From: UBA9160 sp035489755
GTDB lineage: Bacteria; Myxococcota_A; UBA9160
DNA length: 64,000 nucleotides
Reading direction: 5' to 3'
NCBI GenBank assembly: GCA_035489755.1
Contig: DATGZK010000072.1
Coordinates: 200,543-264,542 of the forward strand
The translations under genes were made by a program, and so were the position numbers. Of this stretch, positions 1 through 8,061 are shown piece by piece. How positions within the stretch are numbered: the stretch's first letter is position 1; each line of letters opens with the position of its first letter. The notes beneath the pieces are model-generated. The model was given only the letters and a program-made list of their open reading frames with translations. It was not told the origin of the DNA and did no database searches.

Positions 1-493
1 TAAGGGTGTCCCCCTCCTCGCCCACGGGGATCACGACATGATGGCGGGCGAAGGGACGGGAGAGCGTCTTCGTGATGAGGTCGCTCCGCAGGCGCAGCGG
101 GTCGATCTTGAGGTACGCGATCCCCGTCGCCTGCGCGAGGCACTCGGCGATTGCTTCCTCGTCAAGCTTGCGCTGGGGTCGGCCGGGATGGGGAAGCGCC
201 GCAGCCGACACAATCTCGGCGGGCGAAACGTCGTAACGGGCGGCGGTCTGGGAGCGTACGGAGCCTACGCGCTCTTTGAGCACACGGCTGCGCAGCGTGA
301 TCGCGCGCGACCTCACATCCTCCACAGCCGGCCCCGAGATGAGGCGCTCGCGCTGGAGAAGGTCGAGGAGCTCGTCTAGGGAGAGAGCGGTTCGCGGCTC
401 CCCCGCCGCTTCGCGCACACCTCCTGCTTCGCGGTTCGTCCCGCTCTTCGGCTCGGCCACGGCGCGGCTCTCCTCTCGCAGCCCAGGGGCCAT
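1..493 (-). CDS. GspE/PilB-like type II secretion or type IV pilus assembly ATPase, N-terminal part (cut by window edge)
   Basis: The frame opens at ATG 493 on minus and runs off base 1 without a stop, so only the first 164 codons are present. After a ~35-residue polar lead comes a helical stretch (LDELLDLLQRERLI), then a segment with the look of the MshEN/T2SSE N-terminal domain: PHPGRPQRKLDEEAIAECLA, then GIAYLKIDPL, then a block ending VVIPVGEEGDTL. That domain precedes the hexameric secretion ATPase core in GspE, PilB and MshE and in some members binds c-di-GMP. A TAG lies in frame just upstream of ATG 493; the ribosome site is weak (only a GGGG run), and an internal GTG a few codons later is possible. 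The catalytic Walker region lies outside the window, so assignment to GspE versus PilB/MshE is open. Confidence 0.65.
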   Translation of the reverse strand, partial: MAPGLREESRAVAEPKSGTNREAGGVREAAGEPRTALSLDELLDLLQRERLISGPAVEDVRSRAITLRSRVLKERVGSVRSQTAARYDVSPAEIVSAAALPHPGRPQRKLDEEAIAECLAQATGIAYLKIDPLRLRSDLITKTLSRPFARHHVVIPVGEEGDTL

Positions 494-940
494 CCCCGGG
501 GCCTATCGGTCGGACGCAGGAGGATTCTTGACCGAGCGACCCGTCGTGATGCCCCCCCGACGTGTGCGAGGCGCTCCTCCGAGGCAACCCCCTGCGGAAC
601 GCCGGGACACCGGGCGGCGCCCGCCCTCCTCGGCGGACCGCTCGCGGCGAAAGGCTCTTCGACGCGCAGCGGGGTGGGAAATGGGATGGGGCGCACAATC
701 CCGCGGCAGGTCGCTTTTCGGGGGCGAGGGGCGCCTCGAAGAGTCGAAGCCGGGCCGGCCGCGCTCGGCCCGAGTGCCTGAAAGGGCGCGGGCGCCGCGG
801 CGTCGGTCCCGGATGGACGCGGCCTCGGGGGTCGTGGAGCTTGCGCCGGGGCCGCGTTCGGGGAGGAACGTGGAGGCTTGGAGCCGCGTGGGCAGCCCGC
901 TCCGAGCGCGGCCCCTCCAGATTTCGGGCGCGTTTTTTGC
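494..940. other. 447-base stretch without a supported gene
   Basis: This is the upstream region of the GspE-like gene and the 3' flank of the phosphoesterase. Long frames exist on both strands but they are arginine/proline-rich and match nothing I recognise, as expected from stop-poor GC-rich DNA. I see no tRNA, riboswitch core or convincing promoter. Confidence 0.5.
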
Positions 941-1426
941 TCAGAATCTCAGGATCTCTTTGTCGAGACTCACGAGATCGACGACTCCCACCGCGTTGTG
1001 GCCTCGAAGGTGTCCCGCACATTCTCCGGGGTTAAAGACGAGCCGACCCTGTGTCCGCTCGATCACGCGGCGGTGTACATGTCCGTGCAAGGCCACGTCA
1101 TACGAACGCGTGGAAAGCCGCTCGAGGTCGCGAGGGTCATGCACCACCACGATTCGGCGTGACGCCAGGACGAGTTCGAACGGGGGGTCACGCAGCGTCA
1201 TACCGTATTGGCGCGCCGCTCGCTCGAGACCCTCCCGTTCAAGGTCGTTGTTGCCGTAGACGCCGCAGAGCGGAATCCGCAGGGCCGAGAACGCGGCGAG
1301 TGTCTTCGGCTGTGTGATATCGCCAGTGTGGATCACACGCTCAACGTCTGCGGCGTGGAAGAGCTCGACGATGCGCTCGACATTGCGCAGGTGGTTGTGC
1401 GTGTCGCTCACCACACCGATTCGCAT
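941..1426 (-). CDS. YfcE/MJ0936-type metallophosphoesterase
   Basis: A 161-residue calcineurin-fold phosphodiesterase with the complete metal-ligand set: DTH at residues 8-10, GD at 35-36, GNND at 58-61, H96 and the GHVH block at 115-118. Length and motif order match the small cytosolic YfcE/MJ0936 family, which hydrolyses phosphodiesters with two divalent metals; the physiological substrate is generally unknown. I chose ATG 1426 because the sequence then starts MRIGVVSDTH, as in relatives; a TTG directly before it is the alternative. It lies 40 bases downstream of the SMP-30 gene on the same strand and may be cotranscribed with it. Confidence 0.85.
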   Translation of the reverse strand: MRIGVVSDTHNHLRNVERIVELFHAADVERVIHTGDITQPKTLAAFSALRIPLCGVYGNNDLEREGLERAARQYGMTLRDPPFELVLASRRIVVVHDPRDLERLSTRSYDVALHGHVHRRVIERTQGRLVFNPGECAGHLRGHNAVGVVDLVSLDKEILRF

Positions 1427-1466
1427 CAACGAGTTCGCCCGCTTCCCACGCTAGGTCCGCTCGGGT

Positions 1467-2384
1467 CTAATAGGCCAGCTTGAGCCCCGGACGCGGCCAC
1501 TCAAAGCTGATCAGGCGCCCTGTGCCAGAGAGGGTGACATAGGCCGTGCGCAGTCCTGGCCCGCCAAAGCAAATGTTCGTGGTGAGCGGATCCCCGGTCG
1601 GGGTGTGCTCTACGCGGGCGCTATCTGGAGAAACCGCCGTGATGCCGCCGTTCACGAGCGTCGCCACGCACACCCAACCCTCGCCGTCGACGGCGAGGGA
1701 GTCGAAGAGCTGGAAGCCCGGCAGCCCGACGAGGAGCGTACCGCCCGACGGTCCGAAGCCGGCCGCATGAACGATCTCGCCCGGTTTTGGCACCTCCCAC
1801 GCCCAGACCCGACCGGTGTGCGTCTCGGCGACGTACACGCGGCGCTGATCGGGGGAGAGCCCCACGCCATTGGGCGAATCCAGCGGAAAGATGACCTCAC
1901 GAATCGAAGAGCCGTCCGCCTTGGCGTAGAAGACACCGGTGCGGTCCTTCGAGCGCTCTTGGGTCGTACCGTGATCGGTGAACCAGAACCCGCCCGTGGA
2001 ATCGAAGACGAGGTCGTTGGGTCCGCGCAGCGAGCGACCGTCACAGGAGTCGTAGATCACTTCGACTTTTCCAGTCTCGACGTCGATGCGCTCAATCCGG
2101 CCGCTGCGGTGATCGGGGGGCGTTGGACCCGGCACGGTGAGCCCGCCGACGTTGTGCCAGGAAAAGCTTCCGCCGTTGTTGGTGACATAGATCTTTCCAT
2201 CCGGTCCCATGGCGGCGCCGTTCGGACCGCCACCGGGCTTTGCCACGACGGTCTTTCTCCCGTCCTTCGCGACGCGGGTCAAAACGCCGCCCGCGATCTC
2301 GACCACAAGAATGCTCCCGTCGGGAAGTACGACCGGGCCTTCGGGAAAGCGCAACCCGCTCGTGAGTTCTCGAATCTCGGGCAT
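1467..2384 (-). CDS. SMP-30/gluconolactonase/regucalcin family lactonase-like protein
   Basis: A 305-residue six-bladed beta-propeller of the SMP-30/gluconolactonase/LRE family. The first-blade metal-ligand glutamate sits in LRFPEGPVVLPDG, and later blades carry RGPNDLVFD, DSPNGVGLSPDQ and FDSLAVDGEGWV, which supply the Asn and Asp metal ligands of the family. Such enzymes open sugar or other lactones with Ca or Zn. There is no signal peptide, so it should act in the cytoplasm. It is divergent from the small secreted protein/glycosidase operon starting ~110 bases away and sits next to a glycosidase and a sugar-kinase-like gene, which fits but does not prove a sugar-acid role. Substrate unknown. 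Confidence 0.85.
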   Translation of the reverse strand: MPEIRELTSGLRFPEGPVVLPDGSILVVEIAGGVLTRVAKDGRKTVVAKPGGGPNGAAMGPDGKIYVTNNGGSFSWHNVGGLTVPGPTPPDHRSGRIERIDVETGKVEVIYDSCDGRSLRGPNDLVFDSTGGFWFTDHGTTQERSKDRTGVFYAKADGSSIREVIFPLDSPNGVGLSPDQRRVYVAETHTGRVWAWEVPKPGEIVHAAGFGPSGGTLLVGLPGFQLFDSLAVDGEGWVCVATLVNGGITAVSPDSARVEHTPTGDPLTTNICFGGPGLRTAYVTLSGTGRLISFEWPRPGLKLAY

Positions 2385-2495
2385 CGGGTCCCCCGTCTCT
2401 CTTGCAAGCCCACCACGCTCGCACGCCCGAGGTCCGTGGCAGCTGGCGAAAGCAGGAGATTAGAATGGGCGTCCCGCGCCCGGAAGGGAGACAAC

Positions 2496-2735
2496 ATGGG
2501 CTGGCTCGGCCTCCCGCTTCTCGTGTGTGGCGCGGCCGCACTCTCGGCCGAGGGCCCGCGGGCCGCCTGCTTCGAGCCGAACGCGGGAAATCGCCTCATC
2601 GAGTTCTTTGGATGCGAGAAGGGGAGCTCCGCCGTGCCGCCGGCATGCGCAGGCCGTCGTTTCTACAAGGCGCCTGCTTGGCCCTCCCTCGCCTGCGCGA
2701 TCGATTTCTCGTCGCTCGAGGGCAAGATCACGTGA
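2496..2735 (+). CDS. small secreted cysteine-containing protein, unknown function
   Basis: A 79-residue frame starting at ATG 2496, five bases after a strong GGAAGGGAG ribosome site at 2482-2490. The first ~20 residues (MGWLGLPLLVCGAAALSAEG) look like a short secretion signal with a likely cut near ALSA. The mature part has four cysteines (AACF, GCEK, PACA, LACA) that could form two disulfides. I recognise no family. Its TGA overlaps the GTG start of the glycosidase (GTGA at 2732-2735), so the two are translationally coupled and it is unlikely to be a chance frame. Confidence 0.5.
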   Translation: MGWLGLPLLVCGAAALSAEGPRAACFEPNAGNRLIEFFGCEKGSSAVPPACAGRRFYKAPAWPSLACAIDFSSLEGKIT

Positions 2736-5128
2736 AAGAGGAGCCGTCGCGAGGGCCCGCGCGCGGGCAAACCGGACTGAAAGCGGGAGGTGGTCTCGCA
2801 GTGCAGCCCCTCGAGGAGGGCGCTTTCCGCATCGCCTGGGGCGAGCCTGACTGGCTCGGGCCGATCGCGCTGCGCGTGGAACACGGCGGCGCCGTGTACG
2901 TGAGCGCCCGGGCGCCTGAGCTGCCCGGGGTGCGCGGCATCTCACCGCGGGTCAAGGACTTCGAGGGAGCGGACGGGCTCGGTGCCTATCGCGGCCATGC
3001 CCTGGCGTGGCCCGAGCTCCCACTGCCTCTGCTCACGACGGTGCGAGCCTATCGAGACCTCCCCGTTCTGATCTTTGGCATCGAGGCCGCGGCCGAGCTT
3101 TCCAAGCTTGCGACCGGCGCTTTCGAACGTACGTCCGTCGCCTGGCCCACGCTCATGCCGCTCGCCCGGTCCGCAAACGGCGCTCCGGGCGGCCTGCGCA
3201 GCTACGCACACCAATGGACCGAGTTCGCGATTCCGCTCTTCGGCGACGCTGCCTGCGGGGGCTACACCCGGGCTGGACACCGGCCGCCGGTGGCGATGCC
3301 ACTCGTCTTCCTTGCGCCCGGCGGCCGAACCCTTTTGCTCGGCTCCCTCAATCACTTTCACGAGCAGACGATTGCCCTGCCGCGGACCGCGCAGGACGCA
3401 GCGGACGGTGTGCGCTGCGGGTGGCACGGAGACCTCGCGACGGTGCCTGCGGGCTTCGCGAGCGAGCTTGGGGTCTGGGCCGCGCCTGGGCCGCGAGCTG
3501 CCCTCGAGGCTTGGTGCGGCTACCTGCTGCGACGCTACGGCACGCTGCGCCCTACGCGTTATCGTGACGACGGCTTGGGAAAGCTCTCATACTGGACGGA
3601 CAATGGATCGGTCTACTACTACCGCACCGAACCTGGCCTCGACTACCCGGCGACGCTCGAGCGCGTCGTCGAAACCCTTCACGCCAAGGAGGTTCCAATC
3701 CGTTCCGTGCAGATTGACTCTTGGTTCTATCCGCACGAAAAGCCGCGTCCGGTGTCCGTGGAGGGTGCATCGGTGGTTCCGCCGACCGGCATGCTTCGCT
3801 GGGAGCCGCGCGAGGATGTCTTCCCCGATGGACTGCACGGGCTTCGAAGCCGCGTGGGGAATCTCCCGCTCACCTTTCACAGCCGCCATTTCTCCCGCAT
3901 CTCCCCGTACTTCGAGGAGCACCCGGCGTGGATCGACGGCGCCTACGCACATCCCCGTGACCCGGGCTGGTTTGAAGTGCTGATGGCGCAGGCCGCTGCG
4001 TGGGGTGCCATCACCTACGAGCAAGACTGGCTGGTCGAGTCCTTCTTTGGGATCCGCGGGCTGCGTGAGGCTCCGGGCCGTGCACGCGCCTGGCAGGAAG
4101 GACTGGACCGGGCGGCGGGTGAACACGGCCTCACGCTGCAATGGTGCATGGGCACCCCTGCCGACTGGCTCCAGACCGTGACGCTCCATCATGTCACCTC
4201 GATACGGACCAGCGGCGACTACCGATACGTATTCGACAACGGACTCAACTGGGTCTGGTTCCTGCACGGCAATGCCTTCGCGCGCGCCCTCGGCTTGCAC
4301 CCGTACAAGGACGTATTCCTGACGCACGGGGAGACGGGTCTTGGACCCGGCGAGAAATACGTGGAGGCGGAGTCGCTCCTCGCCAGTCTATCCGCGGGTC
4401 CGGTCGGTATTGGGGATCGCCTGGGCCACACGGACCGTGAGATCGTGCTGCGAAGCTGCCGCCCGGATGGTGTGCTTGTGAAGCCCGACGTTCCGATCGC
4501 AGCTTGCGACCGCTGTTTTGGCAAGAGTGCCTTTTTTGAGAAGGCGCCCCTCGTGGGAGAGACATACTCCCTCCACCCGGCAGGGCGCTGGAACTATGTG
4601 GTTTCGCTGAACGCATGGCGCGCGAAGGAGCCGATCGCCTTCCGCGTCGAGCTTGCCGATCTCGGCGTGGCTCGGCCCGAGGGCGCGGTGATTCTCTACG
4701 ACTGGCGCAGGCGGGTGTGGACCCGGCTGGACGCCGACGGCGGATGGGACGTACAGCTTCCGTTCCAGGATTTTGACTATCGCGTGGTGTGTCCGCTGCT
4801 CCCCGGTGAAATCACGCTCTTCGGCGACGTGTCGAAGTGGACGACGGTTGGAGATCAGCGCATCACGGAGATCGAAGTGGAGGCGGGCGAGCTGCGCTTC
4901 GACCTGCTCGGGGCACCTCTCGAAAAAGTCGAGATCCGGGGCTGGAGTGCGAGGCCGCCGGGCCACGCCACCGCCTGGTGTCCCGGAGACCGCAGGGTGC
5001 TTGCCGTCCGTGAGGGAGCGCCTGCGGGCGAGGAGGGAATCGCGCACGATCGCGAGACCGGTTCCTTTGCCCTCACGGTGCGCCTCGGTCGCGAAGGTCG
5101 AGCGCGCCTGCGCGTGAGTCTCCCATGA
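2732..5128 (+). CDS. GH36-like / seed-imbibition-protein-related alpha-galactosidase family glycoside hydrolase
   Basis: A 798-residue protein starting at GTG 2732, overlapping the stop of the preceding small gene. It resembles the clan-D GH36/raffinose-synthase-Sip1 group: an N-terminal beta-sandwich, a barrel opening with LSYWTDNGSVYYY (around residue 285), VQIDSWFY (D329), ITYEQDWL (D432) and SIRTSGDYRY (D496), then a C-terminal beta domain with ILYDWRRR. By analogy D432 and D496 are candidates for nucleophile and acid/base; this is inferred from position, not shown. No signal peptide is visible, so it should be cytoplasmic. An upstream in-frame extension to 2402 exists but overlaps the small secreted gene and is not protein-like. 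Substrate is probably an alpha-galactoside or related glycoside; confidence in the family is moderate. Confidence 0.65.
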   Translation: MKEEPSRGPARGQTGLKAGGGLAVQPLEEGAFRIAWGEPDWLGPIALRVEHGGAVYVSARAPELPGVRGISPRVKDFEGADGLGAYRGHALAWPELPLPLLTTVRAYRDLPVLIFGIEAAAELSKLATGAFERTSVAWPTLMPLARSANGAPGGLRSYAHQWTEFAIPLFGDAACGGYTRAGHRPPVAMPLVFLAPGGRTLLLGSLNHFHEQTIALPRTAQDAADGVRCGWHGDLATVPAGFASELGVWAAPGPRAALEAWCGYLLRRYGTLRPTRYRDDGLGKLSYWTDNGSVYYYRTEPGLDYPATLERVVETLHAKEVPIRSVQIDSWFYPHEKPRPVSVEGASVVPPTGMLRWEPREDVFPDGLHGLRSRVGNLPLTFHSRHFSRISPYFEEHPAWIDGAYAHPRDPGWFEVLMAQAAAWGAITYEQDWLVESFFGIRGLREAPGRARAWQEGLDRAAGEHGLTLQWCMGTPADWLQTVTLHHVTSIRTSGDYRYVFDNGLNWVWFLHGNAFARALGLHPYKDVFLTHGETGLGPGEKYVEAESLLASLSAGPVGIGDRLGHTDREIVLRSCRPDGVLVKPDVPIAACDRCFGKSAFFEKAPLVGETYSLHPAGRWNYVVSLNAWRAKEPIAFRVELADLGVARPEGAVILYDWRRRVWTRLDADGGWDVQLPFQDFDYRVVCPLLPGEITLFGDVSKWTTVGDQRITEIEVEAGELRFDLLGAPLEKVEIRGWSARPPGHATAWCPGDRRVLAVREGAPAGEEGIAHDRETGSFALTVRLGREGRARLRVSLP

Positions 5129-5967
5129 CAACGCCGGGAGCGCGCCTGCGCGAGCTCTTGCGGATTCGGCCGCTGGTCGTGGCGCCCTTTGTGTTTGACG
5201 GCCTCCAAGCGAAGCTCGCCGCTGCAGCGGGCTTTGAAGCCGTGTACATGACGGGCTTTGGGACTGCCGCTGCCCGCGGGCTACCGGACGTTGGTCTGCT
5301 GGGTCTCTCTGAGATGGTAGAGAATGTCCGCGTGCTCGTGCGCGCCGCCGGCGTGCCCGTGGTGTGCGACGCAGACACCGGCTACGGCAATCCCGTGAAC
5401 GTCTGGCACACCGTACGCGAGTACGAGAGGGCCGGTGCTGCAGGCCTTCACCTTGAGGACCAGGTGTGGCCGAAACGCTGCGGTTTCCTCGCGGGCAAGC
5501 AGGTGATCTCGCTCGAGGAGATGCTGCCCAAGCTCCGGGCAGCCTGCGACGCCCGGGGCGACCCAGACTTTGTGGTGATTGCTCGCACCGACGCCCTGGC
5601 ACCCCATGGCTGGGAGGAAGCGGTGTGCCGAGCACGCGCCTACCGCGACGCGGGTGCGGACCTCGTCTTTGTGGACGGGATCCGCACGCGCGGGGACATG
5701 CAGCGTTACGCGCGGCAGCTCGAGGGCATACCGCTCGTCTACAACGGACAGCTCCCGGTGGCGGAGGTGGCGGCCTGTGGCTTCAAGCTGATGCTTCACA
5801 TCGGAACGCTGCTCGCGGCGTGGGACCGCATGCGTACCGTCATGGAAGAGCTCGCTGCGACCGGAGAGATCGCGGGCGGACCAGCGCTCGACCGTGTGGA
5901 GGACCTGGCAAGGCTGCTGGGTCTTGAAGGGATGGAAGCCATCGCGCGGCGCTACACGCCCGAGTGA
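5125..5967 (+). CDS. isocitrate lyase/PEP mutase superfamily protein (PrpB/carboxyvinyl-carboxyphosphonate phosphorylmutase-like)
   Basis: A 280-residue TIM-barrel enzyme. The metal-binding DADTGYGN and the following HLEDQVWPKRCG loop are those of the PEP mutase/methylisocitrate lyase superfamily; the catalytic Cys of lyases is present in KRCG. Further landmarks are VVIARTDALAPHGWEEA and LVYNGQLP. Members cleave or rearrange C-C or P-C bonds of alpha-hydroxy or keto acids (2-methylisocitrate, oxaloacetate, phosphonopyruvate). The KRCGF loop, with F in place of the usual H, is one reason not to call it prpB. The start overlaps the glycosidase stop by ATGA, so the genes are an operon. No methylcitrate synthase or dehydratase is nearby, arguing against a classical methylcitrate cycle role here. 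Confidence 0.85.
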   Translation: MTTPGARLRELLRIRPLVVAPFVFDGLQAKLAAAAGFEAVYMTGFGTAAARGLPDVGLLGLSEMVENVRVLVRAAGVPVVCDADTGYGNPVNVWHTVREYERAGAAGLHLEDQVWPKRCGFLAGKQVISLEEMLPKLRAACDARGDPDFVVIARTDALAPHGWEEAVCRARAYRDAGADLVFVDGIRTRGDMQRYARQLEGIPLVYNGQLPVAEVAACGFKLMLHIGTLLAAWDRMRTVMEELAATGEIAGGPALDRVEDLARLLGLEGMEAIARRYTPE

Positions 5968-6100
5968 GGGCATGGGGCCTTCCGTCCCCCGGCTCGCTTC
6001 CGGACGGACGCATCCAGGCGCGCCCCGCCCTTGCGTCCCAACGCCAAGCGCGTGGTGAGTCCCCTTCCGGTGGGGGCGACGTGCTGGCACCCTTGGGTCG

Positions 6101-7138
6101 ATGCCGCTGCCCCGTCGTCTCGTCGTCTCCGCACCCGGCCGCGCTGGTGTTCTCGGGAATCCGACGGACCAATACGGCGGCTCGCAGATTTCGTGCTCGG
6201 TCAGGCTTCGGGCGTGGGTCACGCTCGTGGAAGCGCCGGAGCTTCTTCTCGCGAACGCGGACCAAGAATGCAGGATTGCGAGTCCGCGCGAGCTCGAGCT
6301 GCGCGGGGACCTGTTCGATCTCGCCCGCGCCGTGCTCGCGGAAGTCGGTCCGCTCTTTCCCCCTTGCCGGATTGAGTGGAAGAGCGAGATCCCGCTCCAG
6401 AGCGGCCTTGCGGGTTCGACCGCACTCGTGGTGGCGCTGCTGCGCGCGTGCCTGGCATGGCAGCGCCGGGCACTCAGGCCCCACGCGGTCGCGGAGCTCG
6501 CACGCCACATCGAATCGACACGGATCGGCGTTGTGTGCGGGTTTGGGGATCAGTATATGGCGGTGTTCGGCGGGCTCCGATATCTCGACTTCCGCGGCAA
6601 GGCCCACGGAGAAGTCTTCCACCCGCCGCGCTATGCCACCGTGGAGGCGCTCGACGGGCTCGTTCCTTCCCTCCCCTTCGCCCTCGGGGTGACCGGCGTG
6701 CGACACAGCTCGAGCTCTGTTCACAAGCCGATCCGGGAGCGTTGGCTCGCGGGGGATCGTGAGATCGTCGCCGGCTATGCGCGCATGGCAGAGCTTGCAC
6801 GCGAGGGGAAGGTTGCCCTGTTGACCGACAATCTTCGGCGCTTCGGGGAGCTGATGAACGAGAACCACGACTTGCAGCGAAGCTTCGGCGGCTCAGGCGA
6901 GTCGAACGAGAAGCTGATCGCGGCGGCGCTTCACGCCGGCGCGCTCGGCGCGAAGCTCGCAGGGGCAGGCGATGGGGGGACGATTATCGCGCTCTGGCCG
7001 GACCCGGACCTGACCCCGCTGGAGCACGCGCTTCGCGCTGCGGGTGCAGTCGCCACTCCGGAGATGACGCCTGTTCCAGGGGTGCGGGTCGAAGAGGATT
7101 CCGGCGTGGGTCCCGAGAATCCGCGGCGGGGAGCGTAG
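6101..7138 (+). CDS. GHMP-family sugar kinase, glucuronokinase-like
   Basis: A 345-residue GHMP kinase. Motif 1 is APGRAGVLGNPTDQYGG near the N-terminus, motif 2 is SGLAGSTALVVALLRA (ATP phosphate loop, residues ~107-122), and motif 3 is GAKLAGAGDGGTIIAL near residue 285. The LGNPxDxYGG form of motif 1 and SGLAGSxA form of motif 2 are typical of glucuronokinase-like enzymes rather than galactokinase or mevalonate kinase, so phosphorylation of a uronic acid or heptose at the anomeric position is plausible. It lies 130 bases downstream of the PEP-mutase gene on the same strand, extending a carbohydrate-related cluster. The ATG at 6101 has no clear ribosome site. The last ~20 residues are low-complexity. 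Confidence 0.75.
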   Translation: MPLPRRLVVSAPGRAGVLGNPTDQYGGSQISCSVRLRAWVTLVEAPELLLANADQECRIASPRELELRGDLFDLARAVLAEVGPLFPPCRIEWKSEIPLQSGLAGSTALVVALLRACLAWQRRALRPHAVAELARHIESTRIGVVCGFGDQYMAVFGGLRYLDFRGKAHGEVFHPPRYATVEALDGLVPSLPFALGVTGVRHSSSSVHKPIRERWLAGDREIVAGYARMAELAREGKVALLTDNLRRFGELMNENHDLQRSFGGSGESNEKLIAAALHAGALGAKLAGAGDGGTIIALWPDPDLTPLEHALRAAGAVATPEMTPVPGVRVEEDSGVGPENPRRGA

Positions 7139-7259
7139 AAGCGGCCGGGATTGAAGGTCCGGCGGCGGACCGCTTTTCGAGCGGTGCGCACGCAGGCGGG
7201 CCCTCCCGAAGACGCCGTCCTTTGCGCTCTGCATGTGCCGGTGTTGCGCCCGGCGTATC

Positions 7260-8033
7260 ATGAGCTCGATGCCCGAGACCCAGCCGATTTCTCCGCCGCC
7301 GCTGGCGCTCCTCGCCCTCGAGGGCCGGGCCGTCCTCGAGCTTGGCGCCCTGGTCGCAGCATGGCCCATGCTCGCTCTCTCCCCCCGTGGCGACGGGCAT
7401 CCCGTCATGGTCCTGCCCGGTTTTCTCGCGAGCGATCGCAGCACCGGACCGCTTCGCGCCTTCCTGCGCAGTCGCGGCTACACGACGCACGGCTGGGGCC
7501 GCGGCACCAATCTCGGGCCTTGGCCCGATGTCTTGCCCGCGCTCGAAACACGCCTGCGCGATCTCGCGCTTCGCCACGAACGCAAGGTCAGCCTCGTGGG
7601 CTGGAGTCTCGGTGGGGTGTTCGCCCGCGCCCTTGCGCGCGGGTCTCCCGGTGCTGTGAGGCAGGTGATCACGCTTGCGAGCCCGCTGCGTGCCTTCCAC
7701 GCGACCAGCCTGGGTCGCTTTTTCTGGAGCGCTCCCCGTGCGCAGCAAGCCATGCCGGAGATCCTCGCGCGGGCGCAGGAACCGCTCCCTGTTCCCACGA
7801 CGGCAATCGTGAGCCGCAGCGACGGCATCGTGGCCTGGCAGAGCTGCGCGGAGGAGCCCGGGCCCCTGCGTGAAACGATCGAGGTTCGCAGCAGTCACTG
7901 CGGGATGGGCCATCATCCCGCGGCTCTCCACGTCGTCGCGGACCGCCTCGCCCAGGCCGAGGGTGCGTGGCGTCCGTTCCGCGAAGCTACGCGCGGTCGC
8001 TGGCCGTTCGAGGGCCGGACCGTCGTGATGTAG
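7260..8033 (+). CDS. alpha/beta-hydrolase (lipase/esterase-like)
   Basis: About 257 residues. An early strand-turn VMVLPGFLASDRS supplies an oxyanion-type loop, and the nucleophile elbow is GWSLGG (G-x-S-x-G) followed by VFARALA. Later IVSRSDGIV offers an Asp and SSHCGMGHHP a His for the triad. The pattern (PGFLASDRSTGPLRAFLRSRGY, HGWGRGTN) recalls the PGAP1-like/lipase group of small soluble hydrolases. It is immediately upstream (28 bases) of a wax ester synthase/DGAT gene, which suggests a role in neutral-lipid turnover, by inference. ATG 7260 and ATG 7269 are both possible starts; neither has a strong ribosome site. Confidence 0.75.
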   Translation: MSSMPETQPISPPPLALLALEGRAVLELGALVAAWPMLALSPRGDGHPVMVLPGFLASDRSTGPLRAFLRSRGYTTHGWGRGTNLGPWPDVLPALETRLRDLALRHERKVSLVGWSLGGVFARALARGSPGAVRQVITLASPLRAFHATSLGRFFWSAPRAQQAMPEILARAQEPLPVPTTAIVSRSDGIVAWQSCAEEPGPLRETIEVRSSHCGMGHHPAALHVVADRLAQAEGAWRPFREATRGRWPFEGRTVVM

Positions 8034-8061
8034 TGCCCCCCCCAACGCCCCGGAGACCCCA

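Noticed and set aside
162..1022. Long minus-strand open frame of 286 codons
   Set aside because: Arg/Pro/Ser-rich product with no domain; overlaps the GspE-like and phosphoesterase genes in other frames. Typical of stop-poor GC-rich DNA.
2402..2731. N-terminal extension of the glycosidase
   Set aside because: It is not protein-like and overlaps a well-initiated small secreted gene; GTG 2732 is a better start.
4388..5635. 415-codon minus-strand frame
   Set aside because: Lies antisense to the glycosidase and PEP-mutase genes, which have strong domain evidence; the product is low-complexity.
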